From contig NZ_JAHKPU010000026.1 of assembly GCF_018860505.1 (NCBI RefSeq), positions 1-64,000 on the forward strand: 64,000 nucleotides of DNA, written 5' to 3'. This DNA is from Pacificibacter marinus. GTDB lineage: Bacteria; Pseudomonadota; Alphaproteobacteria; Rhodobacterales; Rhodobacteraceae. The notes under the pieces were generated by a model. It had not been told where the DNA came from and made no database searches. It was given only the letters and a program-made list of their open reading frames with translations. Shown here piece by piece: positions 8,164-17,893 of this stretch (positions within the stretch are counted from its first letter, which is position 1; every line of letters begins with the position of its first letter). The position numbers were made by a program, and so were the translations under genes.

Positions 8164-10308
8164 ATGGCCGAAAGATCATTCGCTAAGGAAGTTCAAAAAC
8201 TCAAACAAGGTGAAGGGGATATTTTCGCCGGTGAAGGCATTCTTGCCATCACAAAAGCGCTCTTGGAAAATGGGGTGGGCTATGTCGGGGGCTATCAAGG
8301 CTCGCCTATTTCACACTTGATGGATGTGCTGGCCGACGCGCAAGAGATTTTGGGCGATCTGGGCGTGCATTTTGAAGCCTCCGCAAGCGAGGCCACGGCC
8401 ACGGCCATGCTCGCCGCCTCTGTCCATTATCCCATTCGCGGCGCGGTGACGTATAAATCTGTCGTGGGCACCAATGTCGCCTCGGATGCGCTGTCCAACC
8501 TTGCCTCTGGCGGAGTGACGGGGGGCGCGTTGATTATCGTCGGCGAAGATTACGGCGAAGGGTCATCGATCATGCAAGAGCGCACCTATGCGTTTGCGAT
8601 GAAATCACAGGTCTGGATGCTGGACCCTCGGCCGAACTTGCCCGCAATTGTAAAAGCAGTTGGCGACGGGTTTGAATTGTCCGAAGTGTCAAACACGCCT
8701 GTCATGTTGCAGATGGGCATTCGGTCTTGTCACGTTCACGGACAATTCCCAGCCGCAGACAACAAACGCCCCGCCATGACAGTCAGCGACGCGCTGGAAA
8801 ACCCTGCGCGCGACCTGAACCGTATTGTTCTGCCCCCAGCGACCTATCTGCATGAAGAAGAAAAGCTCACCAAACGCCTGCCTGCTGCGAAAAACTTTAT
8901 CTTAGAGAAAGAAATCAACGAACGCTTTGGCAAAGCTGGTTCAAAGGTTGGATTGATCGTACAGGGCGGCACCTATAACACCCTCATTCGCGCGCTGAAC
9001 CGCCTCGGGCTGGCTGATATTTATGGCCAAACGGATATGGATATGCTGGTTCTCAACTGCGTTTACCCGCTGGTTGATAGCCAAATCACAGAGTTCTGCG
9101 AAGGCAAGGATGCGGTTCTTATTGTTGAGGAAGGTCAGCCAAATTACATCGAGCAGCAGATCGGGCATATCCTTTATAAAGCAGGGAAATCCGTCAAACT
9201 GGAGGGCAAAGGTCACCTGCCGATGGGCGGTGAATATACAGGTCAGGTTATGGTTGATGGCATTGGCGCGTTTTTGACCGCGCACGCCCCAAGCTTGCTG
9301 CCTGTCGCAAAAACGGCCGGCAACGAACAAGCTGTCGCCATCCCCGATCTGTCAAAAAACTTGCCCGCACGCCCACCAGGGTTTTGCACAGGCTGCCCTG
9401 AACGCCCTATTTTTGCGGCAACGAAACTGGTCGAAGAAGAATTGGGCGAACACCACATTTCCTCTGACATCGGGTGCCACCTGTTCTCGATCATGCCGCC
9501 CTTCAATCTGGGCTCGACAACAATGGGCTACGGCCTTGGACCAGCATCCGCAGCCGCGTTTCACAATGAAAACGAAGGTGGGCGTAGATCCATTTCCTTT
9601 GTTGGCGATGGTGGGTTTTGGCACAACGGTCTGACCAGCTCAATCGGGAACGCGGTGTTTAATAAATCCGACAATGTGATCGTGATCGTCGATAACTTCT
9701 ATTCCGCCGCCACAGGTGGGCAAGACAACCTGTCCTCGCGGGCCAATAATAAAACCAAGCAAACCCAGAATTCCATCGTCGACGCCTGTAAGGGCATTGG
9801 CGTGAAATGGATCCGTCACATCGACCACACCTATGACGTGACCAAAGTCCGCGATACATTGAAAGAAGCGCTCACGACCGAAGAAACCGGCCCAAAGGTC
9901 ATTGTTGCTTCCTCGGAATGCATGCTGAACAAACAGCGCCGCGTGAAACCCGAATTGGCCAAAGCCGCCAAAGACGGCAAACGCGTTGTGCGCCCCCGTT
10001 TCGGCGTTGACGAAGACATTTGCACCGGCGATCACGCCTGTATGCGTCTGTCGGGCTGTCCATCGCTTTCCGTCAAAGACACAGGCGATCCCTTGCGTGA
10101 TGATCCCGTCGCCGCCATCGACCAAACCTGTGTGGGCTGCGGCAACTGCGGCGAAGTGGCAGACGCGGCCGTGCTATGTCCGTCTTTCTTCCAAGCAGAA
10201 ATCGTTTCAAACCCAAGCGCATCTGAACAAAGACGCGCGAAACGAAGCCAAAAAATCATCTCTTGGCTACAAAGCCGCCGCGACGCCAAACGCGTTGCAT
10301 TTGCCTAA
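8164..10308 (+). CDS. 2-Oxoacid:ferredoxin oxidoreductase, IorA-like (TPP and Fe-S) subunit
   Basis: 714 aa, the layout of indolepyruvate ferredoxin oxidoreductase alpha: a pyruvate-ferredoxin-type pyrimidine domain at the N terminus (GGYQGSPISH near 40), a core with CTGCPERP around 405, the TPP-binding GDGGFWHNG near 479 with DNFYSAATGG near 507, and a C-terminal ferredoxin part with cysteines at about 619-635 and CVGCGNCGEVADA near 656. The first cluster motif is unusual (C-x5-C-x5-C). IorA enzymes oxidatively decarboxylate aryl-2-oxoacids to aryl-CoA, reducing ferredoxin. Placed two genes after isatin hydrolase, the attractive substrate is isatinate, giving 2-aminobenzoyl-CoA; this is inference. 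Strong RBS AAGGAG. Confidence 0.85.
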   Translation: MAERSFAKEVQKLKQGEGDIFAGEGILAITKALLENGVGYVGGYQGSPISHLMDVLADAQEILGDLGVHFEASASEATATAMLAASVHYPIRGAVTYKSVVGTNVASDALSNLASGGVTGGALIIVGEDYGEGSSIMQERTYAFAMKSQVWMLDPRPNLPAIVKAVGDGFELSEVSNTPVMLQMGIRSCHVHGQFPAADNKRPAMTVSDALENPARDLNRIVLPPATYLHEEEKLTKRLPAAKNFILEKEINERFGKAGSKVGLIVQGGTYNTLIRALNRLGLADIYGQTDMDMLVLNCVYPLVDSQITEFCEGKDAVLIVEEGQPNYIEQQIGHILYKAGKSVKLEGKGHLPMGGEYTGQVMVDGIGAFLTAHAPSLLPVAKTAGNEQAVAIPDLSKNLPARPPGFCTGCPERPIFAATKLVEEELGEHHISSDIGCHLFSIMPPFNLGSTTMGYGLGPASAAAFHNENEGGRRSISFVGDGGFWHNGLTSSIGNAVFNKSDNVIVIVDNFYSAATGGQDNLSSRANNKTKQTQNSIVDACKGIGVKWIRHIDHTYDVTKVRDTLKEALTTEETGPKVIVASSECMLNKQRRVKPELAKAAKDGKRVVRPRFGVDEDICTGDHACMRLSGCPSLSVKDTGDPLRDDPVAAIDQTCVGCGNCGEVADAAVLCPSFFQAEIVSNPSASEQRRAKRSQKIISWLQSRRDAKRVAFA

Positions 10309-10319
10309 GGACCAAAATC

Positions 10320-11870
10320 ATGAACATGCAAGCAGCCCCTATCATCGCACGCCGTTCGCCCGGGCCTGACGGAGAAAAAATCATCACCCTTGCCGCCCTT
10401 GCGGTGGGGGGCCAAGGCGGCGGCGTATTGACGAACTGGATCGTCGCAGTGGCCGAAGCCAACGGATACCGCGCCCAATCCACATCTGTTGCGGGTGTGG
10501 CGCAGCGGACAGGCGCGACGATTTATTACGTCGAAATGTGCCGCGATACAGGCCGCACACCTGTGTTTTCGCTGTCTCCATCCATTGGCGATGTCGATAT
10601 TTTAATGGCCTCCGAATTGATGGAGGGCGGACGCGCCATTATGCGCGGCTTCGTCACACCGGGTCGCACAACGTTGATCGCCTCTACCCACCGTATCCCG
10701 GCTGTGTCGGAAAAAATCCACGCAGGCGATGGCCGCGTCGACGGCGCAGAAGTGATCGAAGCAATGGGCATCGCCGCAGATCACGTCGTTGCGTTTGATA
10801 TGGAAACGGTCGCCAAAGCGGCAGGATCGGTTATTTCATCGTCTCTATTGGGGGCACTTGCAGGCTCTGGCTCCCTGCCCTTTTCACGTGAAAGCTTCGA
10901 AGATGTCATTCGCGCGTCAGGGCGCGGCGTCGACGCCAGCCTGCGCGCATTCGGTGATGCCTATGACATTGCCAAAGGCGACAAAGCAGCGCCCACTGTC
11001 GAAGATGCGCCTGCGGTCATTCTGCCTGTTCTAAATGTGCCGAAAAATCTGAAATCGAAATGGACGGCCTTAGAGGTCCGCATCGCCAACCTGCCGCAAG
11101 AAACCCATGAGATGGTCGGCTTGGGTCTGCAAAAAGTCGTCGATTATCAAGACATCGACTACGGCGCAGATTATCTAGATATGGTCGAACAAATCGCCGC
11201 TCTTGATGTGGCGCCTTTTGATCTGAGCATTTGTGCCGCCAAATACTATGCGCGCGCTCTGTGCTACGACGATATCCTGCGCGTGGCCGATATCAAAACC
11301 CGTGCCTCGCGTATGGAGCGGGTCAAAAACGAGGTCGTTGTGAAAGACGATCAACTTTTGATGGTCACCGAATATTTTCACCCGCGTTTCGAAGAGTTCA
11401 CCACCACATTACCCACCAGCATCGGACGCTGGCTGCAAAGACGTAAAGGGCTTGAGGCTTTCTACACCAAGCATTTTGACAAAGGCCGCCGCGTGCGCAC
11501 CGATAGTCTAAGCGGTTTTCTTATGCTGTGGATCGTGTCATCTCTGCGCCCCTACCGCCGCAAATTGCTGCGCCATAAAAGCGAAATGGACCATGTCGAT
11601 ACGTGGTTCAAAACGGTGCTTTCAGTGGCAAAAGACAATCCTGCAATGGCCATAGAAATCCTGACAAACTACCGCCTGATTAAAGGCTATTCCGACACCC
11701 ATGTGCGCGGACATTCCAAATTTGCCCGCGTCATGGGCGCATTGGATATGCTCGTAGGCCGCAGCGATGGAGCAGATTGGATGCGCCGCCTGCGTGTGGC
11801 GGCTCTTGATGATGTCAAGGGCGATGCATTGGACGGCGCGCTTGAAACTGTCAAAAGCTTTGCGAGGTAG
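10320..11870 (+). CDS. IorB-like gamma subunit with C-terminal DUF6537-type extension
   Basis: I choose the ATG at 10320, 11 bases after the iorA-like stop; an earlier in-frame start at 10263 would overlap that gene. 516 aa. Residues about 20-200 are the pyruvate:ferredoxin oxidoreductase gamma domain (AVGGQGGGVLTNW, then SVAGVAQRTGATIYYVE). The remaining 300 residues form the helical extension seen in long IorB proteins of aerobic Proteobacteria. It is the partner of the preceding subunit. The extension may replace the usual ferredoxin or link to another electron acceptor; its function is unknown. Confidence 0.85.
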   Translation: MNMQAAPIIARRSPGPDGEKIITLAALAVGGQGGGVLTNWIVAVAEANGYRAQSTSVAGVAQRTGATIYYVEMCRDTGRTPVFSLSPSIGDVDILMASELMEGGRAIMRGFVTPGRTTLIASTHRIPAVSEKIHAGDGRVDGAEVIEAMGIAADHVVAFDMETVAKAAGSVISSSLLGALAGSGSLPFSRESFEDVIRASGRGVDASLRAFGDAYDIAKGDKAAPTVEDAPAVILPVLNVPKNLKSKWTALEVRIANLPQETHEMVGLGLQKVVDYQDIDYGADYLDMVEQIAALDVAPFDLSICAAKYYARALCYDDILRVADIKTRASRMERVKNEVVVKDDQLLMVTEYFHPRFEEFTTTLPTSIGRWLQRRKGLEAFYTKHFDKGRRVRTDSLSGFLMLWIVSSLRPYRRKLLRHKSEMDHVDTWFKTVLSVAKDNPAMAIEILTNYRLIKGYSDTHVRGHSKFARVMGALDMLVGRSDGADWMRRLRVAALDDVKGDALDGALETVKSFAR

Positions 11871-11873
11871 GCC

Positions 11874-13418
11874 ATGACCGAACCTGTTGTAATCATTGGC
11901 GCTGGGATCAACGGGTTGGTGGCGGCCGCGGATTTGGCCGCGCGCGGCACACCCGTGCGGGTGCTGGAACGCGGCCCAACCGCTGGTGGCGCGGTGCGCA
12001 CTGAAGAGTTGACGAAAAAAGGGTTTCGCCACGATATCGCCGCGATGAACCTATCGATGTTCGCAGGGTCGCAATTCATGGCCCGTCACGGCGAAGAAAT
12101 GGCACGACACGGGTTCGCGTTAGTCCCTATCAGCCACCCGTTCGCCCAAGCCCTAGAGCCGGGCGACCATATCGGCGTAACAACCGACCTTGAAGAAACT
12201 CTCAGCAGCTTTTCCAACGAGGCCGACAAAGAGACTTGGCGTAATTTGATGGCTGAATTTCCAGAACGCGCTGGCGTGGTTGGCGGATTGTTGGGAACTC
12301 CGATGCGACGTTGGCCATTGGCAAAGTTTCTGTGGAAAACCTGGCGCTCTCTTGGCACATCCAAAGCCATTGAAGTTGCCCAGTTTTTGATAAGCTCTCC
12401 GCGCGATTGGCTGGACAACACCTTTGAAGATCCCCGCTTGCGCACAGCCCTGTCCACATGGGGAATGCACCTTGATTTCGCCCCCGATATCGCAGGCGGT
12501 GCGATCTTCCCCTATCTCGAGGCAATGGGGGGGCAAGCTATGGGAATGGTTATCGGCAAAGGCGGTGCAGATAGCGCCACGCGCGCGCTGGTTTCGATGA
12601 TTGAATCTCACGGCGGGCAGATTGAATGCAACACCGAAGTCACACGTATTTGCCACACAAACGGGAAAGTTACCGGCGTTGAGGCGAATGGGAAAATAAT
12701 TGATACTTCAATTATACTTGCTGGGCTGGCGCCCAAACACCTATCGCGTCTGGCGGGCCCAACCGCCGATACGCGTTTTGATAAAGGCATGGAAAAGTTC
12801 CGCCATGCACCGGGAACAATGATGTTGCATCTTGCCCTTGATGCCCCAGTGCCGTGGCTGGCAGAACCGCTTAAGGAATTTGCCTATGTCCACATTGGGC
12901 GGTCCATTGACACCGCGTCCCAGACCTATGCGCAAGCTGTTGCAGGGTTGCTGCCTGAAACGCCTTTGCTTGTCGTGGGACAACCCACCCTATTTGATCC
13001 CACTCGCGCGCCCGAGGGAAAACACACCCTATGGGTGCAGGCCCGCGTTGTGCCTGCCGCTATAAAAGGTGATGCAAAAGGTGAAATACTTCATAAAAAT
13101 TGGGATAATGCGAAAGAACCAATGTCGGAGCGCGTGCTGGATTTGATCGAAGAGCAAGCCCCTGGATTCCGAGCCACCATTCTTGCACAGCACGTCGTAT
13201 CCCCTGAGGATTTAGAGGCAGACAATCCCAACCTTGTGGGCGGCGATCAGATTTGCGGGTCACATCACTTGACCCAAAACTTTTTATTCCGTCCGTTGCG
13301 CGGCTTTGCCGATGGGCACACACCAATCAAAGGCCTGCATTTGATTGGCGCTGCGACGTGGCCCGGCGCGGGCACGGGGGCCGCGTCAGGTTTTTTTGCT
13401 GCACAAACAATCAAATAG
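11874..13418 (+). CDS. FAD-dependent oxidoreductase, phytoene desaturase-like (second copy)
   Basis: 514 aa. FAD-binding IIGAGINGLVAA at residues 6-17, RVLERGPTAGGAVRTE at beta-2, and a C-terminal GAATWPGAGTGAASG motif. Same architecture as the protein at 6107-7672, including the shared segment DPTRAPEGK before the last third and the NLVGGD motif. Starts three bases after the IorB-like stop, so it is in the same operon. Two paralogues around one oxidoreductase suggest either sequential oxidation steps or a heterodimer. No direct substrate evidence. Confidence 0.8.
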   Translation: MTEPVVIIGAGINGLVAAADLAARGTPVRVLERGPTAGGAVRTEELTKKGFRHDIAAMNLSMFAGSQFMARHGEEMARHGFALVPISHPFAQALEPGDHIGVTTDLEETLSSFSNEADKETWRNLMAEFPERAGVVGGLLGTPMRRWPLAKFLWKTWRSLGTSKAIEVAQFLISSPRDWLDNTFEDPRLRTALSTWGMHLDFAPDIAGGAIFPYLEAMGGQAMGMVIGKGGADSATRALVSMIESHGGQIECNTEVTRICHTNGKVTGVEANGKIIDTSIILAGLAPKHLSRLAGPTADTRFDKGMEKFRHAPGTMMLHLALDAPVPWLAEPLKEFAYVHIGRSIDTASQTYAQAVAGLLPETPLLVVGQPTLFDPTRAPEGKHTLWVQARVVPAAIKGDAKGEILHKNWDNAKEPMSERVLDLIEEQAPGFRATILAQHVVSPEDLEADNPNLVGGDQICGSHHLTQNFLFRPLRGFADGHTPIKGLHLIGAATWPGAGTGAASGFFAAQTIK

Positions 13419-13535
13419 CAAAAGACGATCACTCCGCACACAGTTTTTACTTTATATTTGAAATAATATCCATAAAGTGACTCTATAAAACGAACTCGGA
13501 AACCGAGCCTTACCCTCTCAACAGGAGTATACAAG

Positions 13536-15074
13536 ATGACTGCCAAATCAGACCTTACCCGCCGTGGATTTATAGGAACGTCAGCCGCACTGACCGCCCT
13601 ATTCGCAAGTGGCATTCCCTTGTCTGCGCAAGGGACCGACAGCCTGACAATCGCCTATAACGTCCCTGTCCAAAGCTGGGACCCAACCACAGGCCCTGCA
13701 GCTGTAAATCCTGCACTGCAATCCATTTATCTCGCCGTTTATGACCGCTACATTGCACAGCGCCCCGACTTAACATTCGACGCCGGACTGTTGACCGACT
13801 GGGGCTTTAGCGATGACAAAACCAAGCTCACAATGACCGTGCGCGAAGGCGTCAAATGGCACAATGGCGATGACTTCACCCCCGAAGATGTCATCTGGTC
13901 GCTGGAACGCGCAGCCAATCCTGACACGGGCAACCCGATGCAATTCGTCTGGTCCAAAATCGGCAACTTCACCGTAGATGGTAATGTCATCACAGCAGAT
14001 GTGCTGAGCTTTGAACCCGCATTGTTCAAATGGATGGCCTTTCTCACAGCCTTTATCTTGCCCAAGAAATACTACGAAGAGGTCGGCGCCGAAGGGTTCG
14101 AAAAAGCTCCAATCGGCACTGGCCCTTATATGGTCGATGCCTTTGAGCAAGGCGCATATGTCCGCCTGAAAGCCTTTGCCGACTACTGGGGAGGCGCACC
14201 TGAATTTGAAACAGTAACAGTCAAATTCGTCACCGATGCGGCTTCTCGTGTGGCCGAGATTGAATCAGGTAATTCCGACGTCACTTCGAACATGCCTTAT
14301 GAAGAATATGACCGTTTGATTGCCAAAGACGGCCTGTCTGGCGAAGCCATTCCGGTCACTGATATCGGTATGATTTTTCTCAATGACATCGACGTCATGC
14401 TGGATAAAAACGTACGCCTCGCAGCGCATCACGCTATCGACAAGCAGTTGATCATCGACCGTTTGCTACGTGGTTATGGCGTGCCATTGGCCACACTCGA
14501 AGCACCCGGATACGCGGCCTATGACGACAGCATTACTTTTGACTATGATGTTGAAAAAGCGAAAGAACTGCTTGCGGCATCGGGGTATTCCACGGACAAT
14601 CCTGTGACCTTTACCATTCAAACAACTCGTGGTTTCAAACCCAAAGATTATGAGATGATTCAAGCCATCGTTGGCATGTGGCGCAAGGTGGGCATCGAGG
14701 CCGAGATCGAAGTCTACGAGATCGCGAAACACTACGAGCTGCGCGCCACAGACACATTGGCACCTGCCGCATTTTACAACTGGGGCAACTCGATCGGCGA
14801 CCCGTCAACATCGACTGGTTTTTCCATGTTCGGCCCCTCACCCCATGCGGTATGGGACAGCCCTGATTTGATTGAAAAGATCGGGCCGCTGTTTGTAGAG
14901 CCTGATGAAGACAACCGCATTCAAGGCTTCAAAGATGTGTCGCGTTATATCGCTGAAGAGGGCTATGTCATTCCGATTTTGCAATATGTGATGCCAGTTG
15001 TCTACGCGTCTTCCTTGGCGGTGACGCCCTACACCTCAGGTGATTTGCTACCACAAGCGATCACCAAAGCCTGA
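13536..15074 (+). CDS. ABC transporter periplasmic binding protein, SBP_bac_5 family
   Basis: 512 aa. N-terminal twin-arginine-like signal LTRRGFIGTSAAL followed by a hydrophobic stretch and a cleavage zone around FASGIPLSAQG. The mature part has the family 5 signature: WHNGDDFTPEDVIWSLER near 110 and GTGPYM near 192. Such proteins bind peptides, nickel chelates, opines or other small molecules. It starts 117 bp after the isatin operon and heads a complete importer, so it could import the pathway substrate or an indolic compound. Specificity cannot be read from sequence. RBS AGGAG. Confidence 0.9.
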   Translation: MTAKSDLTRRGFIGTSAALTALFASGIPLSAQGTDSLTIAYNVPVQSWDPTTGPAAVNPALQSIYLAVYDRYIAQRPDLTFDAGLLTDWGFSDDKTKLTMTVREGVKWHNGDDFTPEDVIWSLERAANPDTGNPMQFVWSKIGNFTVDGNVITADVLSFEPALFKWMAFLTAFILPKKYYEEVGAEGFEKAPIGTGPYMVDAFEQGAYVRLKAFADYWGGAPEFETVTVKFVTDAASRVAEIESGNSDVTSNMPYEEYDRLIAKDGLSGEAIPVTDIGMIFLNDIDVMLDKNVRLAAHHAIDKQLIIDRLLRGYGVPLATLEAPGYAAYDDSITFDYDVEKAKELLAASGYSTDNPVTFTIQTTRGFKPKDYEMIQAIVGMWRKVGIEAEIEVYEIAKHYELRATDTLAPAAFYNWGNSIGDPSTSTGFSMFGPSPHAVWDSPDLIEKIGPLFVEPDEDNRIQGFKDVSRYIAEEGYVIPILQYVMPVVYASSLAVTPYTSGDLLPQAITKA

Positions 15075-15089
15075 TTTCATTAGGCAAAA

Positions 15090-15118
15090 CCTCGGACTGA
15101 GCGTCCTGCAGTCCGAGG
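15090..15118 (+). other. Stem-loop between binding-protein and permease genes
   Basis: Perfect 10-bp stem CCTCGGACTG (15090-15099) / CAGTCCGAGG (15109-15118), 9-nt loop, with no T tract. Typical of hairpins that protect the abundant binding-protein mRNA and lower expression of the membrane components. Confidence 0.55.
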
Positions 15119-15139
15119 CCAAAACTCAGAAAGATTACT

Positions 15140-16147
15140 ATGCTTTTGAAAACCGTGTTTGTGCGGCTGCTCACGACCGCGATCACCCTATTTGGTGTCG
15201 CCGTGGTCGTGTTCACGCTGGTACGTGTTGCCCCAGGCAATCCGATTTCGATGATGCTGCCCCCTGGCGCCACCGAGGAAGATATCGCAGCGCTGACTGC
15301 ACTCTACGGGTTTGACAAAAGCCTGCCGCATCAATTTATGATCTGGATCGGCGGCGTGATACAAGGCGATTTTGGCACCTCGATCACCCTGCGCCAACCC
15401 GTTGATGAGTTGGTCTTGGGGCGTTTGCCCGCCACGTTAGAGCTGTCGCTGATGGCCCTGTTGATTGCCTTGGCACTCGGCGGCCTTGTCGCGGTGATTG
15501 GCGCACGCAAGCGTAGCACAGGCACCGAAGTCGGGTTGGACCTGACCACCGGTGCAGTGCTGTCTATTCCCGACTTTTTGTGGGGGTTAATCTTTGTGCT
15601 GCTCTTTGGCGTTCTCTGGCCGGTCCTGTCAATTTCGGGGCGCGTTGATCCACGGTTGGATATTGACTTCACGACCAACTTTTACTTTTTTGAGGGCCTT
15701 TTGCGCGGGCGGTGGGATGTTGTCAGCTCGACGTTCTCACATATGCTCATGCCAGCAATGTCCCTTGCGCTGCCTTTGGCCGCAATGATTGCCCAGTTGC
15801 TGAAACAAAACCTGAAAGAAGTTTTGAACCAAGATTACACCACACTGGCCCGCGTGCGCGGCTTCTCGGAAACATCCGTCATTCTGCGCGAAGCCTTGCA
15901 AAATGCCGCCTTGCCGACTTTGGCCTTGGTCGGCGTCCAGTTCACATTCCTGATCGGCGGCACCGTGATTGTAGAGCGCCTGTTTGCCTATGAAGGCCTC
16001 GGAAATATGGCCATTGATGCGGTGATCAATCGTGATCTGCCATTGATCCAAGGCATTGTTTTACTGTTCGCTGCCTTGTTTACCGTGATCAACCTGCTGG
16101 TTGATCTGTCCTACACTTTTCTAAACCCGAGGCTGCGTAATGGTTGA
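15140..16147 (+). CDS. ABC transporter permease, DppB type
   Basis: 335 aa integral membrane protein with about six helices. A first helix at 10-30 is followed by a periplasmic loop, then the BPD_transp_1 domain. The ATPase-contact EAA-like loop is seen in TLARVRGFSETSVILREALQNA near 234-255. It forms the inner-membrane channel with the next gene and overlaps it by eight bases. The RBS is weak (AGAAAG), consistent with lower expression than the binding protein. Confidence 0.9.
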   Translation: MLLKTVFVRLLTTAITLFGVAVVVFTLVRVAPGNPISMMLPPGATEEDIAALTALYGFDKSLPHQFMIWIGGVIQGDFGTSITLRQPVDELVLGRLPATLELSLMALLIALALGGLVAVIGARKRSTGTEVGLDLTTGAVLSIPDFLWGLIFVLLFGVLWPVLSISGRVDPRLDIDFTTNFYFFEGLLRGRWDVVSSTFSHMLMPAMSLALPLAAMIAQLLKQNLKEVLNQDYTTLARVRGFSETSVILREALQNAALPTLALVGVQFTFLIGGTVIVERLFAYEGLGNMAIDAVINRDLPLIQGIVLLFAALFTVINLLVDLSYTFLNPRLRNG

Positions 16148-17003
16148 TGCAACATATTCCCCCCGCCCCATGCGGTTCAAGGTCAGAAATTTGCGCCTTT
16201 GGCTTCCACTGTTGTGGATTGCCACACTGATAATCGCGGCTGTTTTTGCTCCGATTTTCGCGCCGCACGACCCGCTCGCCCAAGATTTGATGTTGGAACG
16301 TTTACCGCCCTTTTTCATCGACGGGTCCGAGCCGGGACACCTGCTTGGCACTGATAGTCTGGGCCGAGATGTGCTATCGCGTATGATCTATGGCGCTCGG
16401 ATTGCCCTATTTGTCAGCGTCATTGCAGCCTTTAGCACAGGGATTTTCGGATCTACACTTGGGCTGATCGCTGGCTACTATGGCGGGTGGTGGGACCGCG
16501 TTATCTCGCGGCTGGTCGATATTTGGATGGCCTTTCCCCCCGTTTTGTTTGCCGTTCTTTTGGTGGCTGTGATCGGCACGGGGCTGACATCGGTTATTTT
16601 CGCAATTGCACTGATTGACTGGACCCGCTTTGCCCGCGTGATCCGCGCGGAAACGATGGTGCAGGCGCAGATGGACTATGTCGACAGCGCGCGCATTGGC
16701 GGCGCACGGCGTATGGCGACGCTGCTCAGTGAAATACTGCCAAATGTTTTGCCGTCAATCATTGCACTTTTGGCGCTTGAAATGGGCATCGCTGTGATCG
16801 TCGAGGCGATCTTGAGCTTTGTGAATCTGTCTATTTCATCAGATGATCCGACTTGGGGCTCGATGATTTCCGAAGGCCGCGGCGCAATTCACTTTGCATG
16901 GTGGGTTTTGCTGTTCCCGCTGATCGCACTTTTCCTCACCGTTCTCAGCTTTTCGACCCTTGGCGAAGGCCTAAAGAAACAATTTGATCCGGTGCTGAAA
17001 TGA
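16140..17003 (+). CDS. ABC transporter permease, DppC type
   Basis: 287 aa. N-terminal region (oligopeptide permease C N-terminal type) with a helix at about 20-40, then LLGTDSLGRDVLSRMIYGAR near 65-84, the family hallmark, and an EAA-type loop in DSARIGGARRMATLLSEILPN. Five or six membrane helices. Second channel subunit of the importer; overlaps both neighbours. Confidence 0.9.
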   Translation: MVDATYSPRPMRFKVRNLRLWLPLLWIATLIIAAVFAPIFAPHDPLAQDLMLERLPPFFIDGSEPGHLLGTDSLGRDVLSRMIYGARIALFVSVIAAFSTGIFGSTLGLIAGYYGGWWDRVISRLVDIWMAFPPVLFAVLLVAVIGTGLTSVIFAIALIDWTRFARVIRAETMVQAQMDYVDSARIGGARRMATLLSEILPNVLPSIIALLALEMGIAVIVEAILSFVNLSISSDDPTWGSMISEGRGAIHFAWWVLLFPLIALFLTVLSFSTLGEGLKKQFDPVLK

Positions 17004-17893
17004 ACAATCTTCACGCAAAAACACTTGATATCATTAACCTGAACGTCACCCTGCCCAATGGCCACCGTCTGCTGCGCGATGTTTCGTTGTCATTAGAACC
17101 CGGCGAGGTGCGCGCCCTTGTCGGGGAAAGTGGTGCGGGCAAATCCATGATCGGCAAGGCTGTGCTGGGCATTCTGCCGACTGGGATCTCAATCAGCCAA
17201 GGCGAGATTTTACTAGAAGGCACGCATCTGAATGCGCTGACCCCAGCCACGCGACGCAAAACGATTGCCCAAACATCTGCTTTGATCCCTCAAGATCCGC
17301 TGACCGCGCTGAACCCTGTGCGCAAAATCGGGCCGCAGATCACGGATCCGCTGACGCGCATCCACGGCTGGACCAAGGCCCGCGCGCTTGCCCGCACCCG
17401 CGAATTGCTGGACCGCGTTCATATCCGAAATCCAGACCGCGTATTGAACAGCTATCCGCATGAACTGTCTGGTGGCATGCGTCAGCGCATTTTGATTGCC
17501 GCCGCATTTGCGCCCTCTCCGCGCCTGATCGTGGCCGATGAACCGACCACAGCGCTGGATGTTACGGTACAAAAGGAAATCTTGCGCCTCATTCGTGAAC
17601 TGCAACAAGAAACAGGCACAGGCGTTCTTTTTGTCACGCATGACATGGGCGTTGTCGCCAAGATCAGTCAAAAAGTCACAGTATTGTTTGGCGGACGGGT
17701 TGTCGAAGATGCACCCACGCGTGACATTTTTGAAAATCCAGAACATGCCTATACCCGCGCGCTGATCGCCGCGACCCCAACCCCAAATGCCAGCATCGAG
17801 CCGTTCCGCCCTGTTCCACCCGCGTTGATTGCCGAATTACACCGCGAGATACAGGCAGATGACGACAGATTTTCGAAAAGGGCGCAGCCATGA
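17000..17893 (+). CDS. ABC transporter ATP-binding protein, DppD type
   Basis: 297 aa. Walker A GESGAGKS near 41, Q-loop IPQDP near 97, signature LSGGMRQR near 156, Walker B LIVADEP near 174, and H-loop THD near 214. The C-terminal stretch after 240 corresponds to the short extension of the DppD/OppD class, without the usual cysteine motif. Supplies energy for the importer together with the next gene. ATGA overlap with both neighbours. Confidence 0.9.
   Translation: MNNLHAKTLDIINLNVTLPNGHRLLRDVSLSLEPGEVRALVGESGAGKSMIGKAVLGILPTGISISQGEILLEGTHLNALTPATRRKTIAQTSALIPQDPLTALNPVRKIGPQITDPLTRIHGWTKARALARTRELLDRVHIRNPDRVLNSYPHELSGGMRQRILIAAAFAPSPRLIVADEPTTALDVTVQKEILRLIRELQQETGTGVLFVTHDMGVVAKISQKVTVLFGGRVVEDAPTRDIFENPEHAYTRALIAATPTPNASIEPFRPVPPALIAELHREIQADDDRFSKRAQP

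Noticed and set aside
10263-10319. Upstream extension of the IorB-like gene
   Set aside because: It would overlap the IorA-like coding end by 46 bases and add a non-homologous basic peptide.
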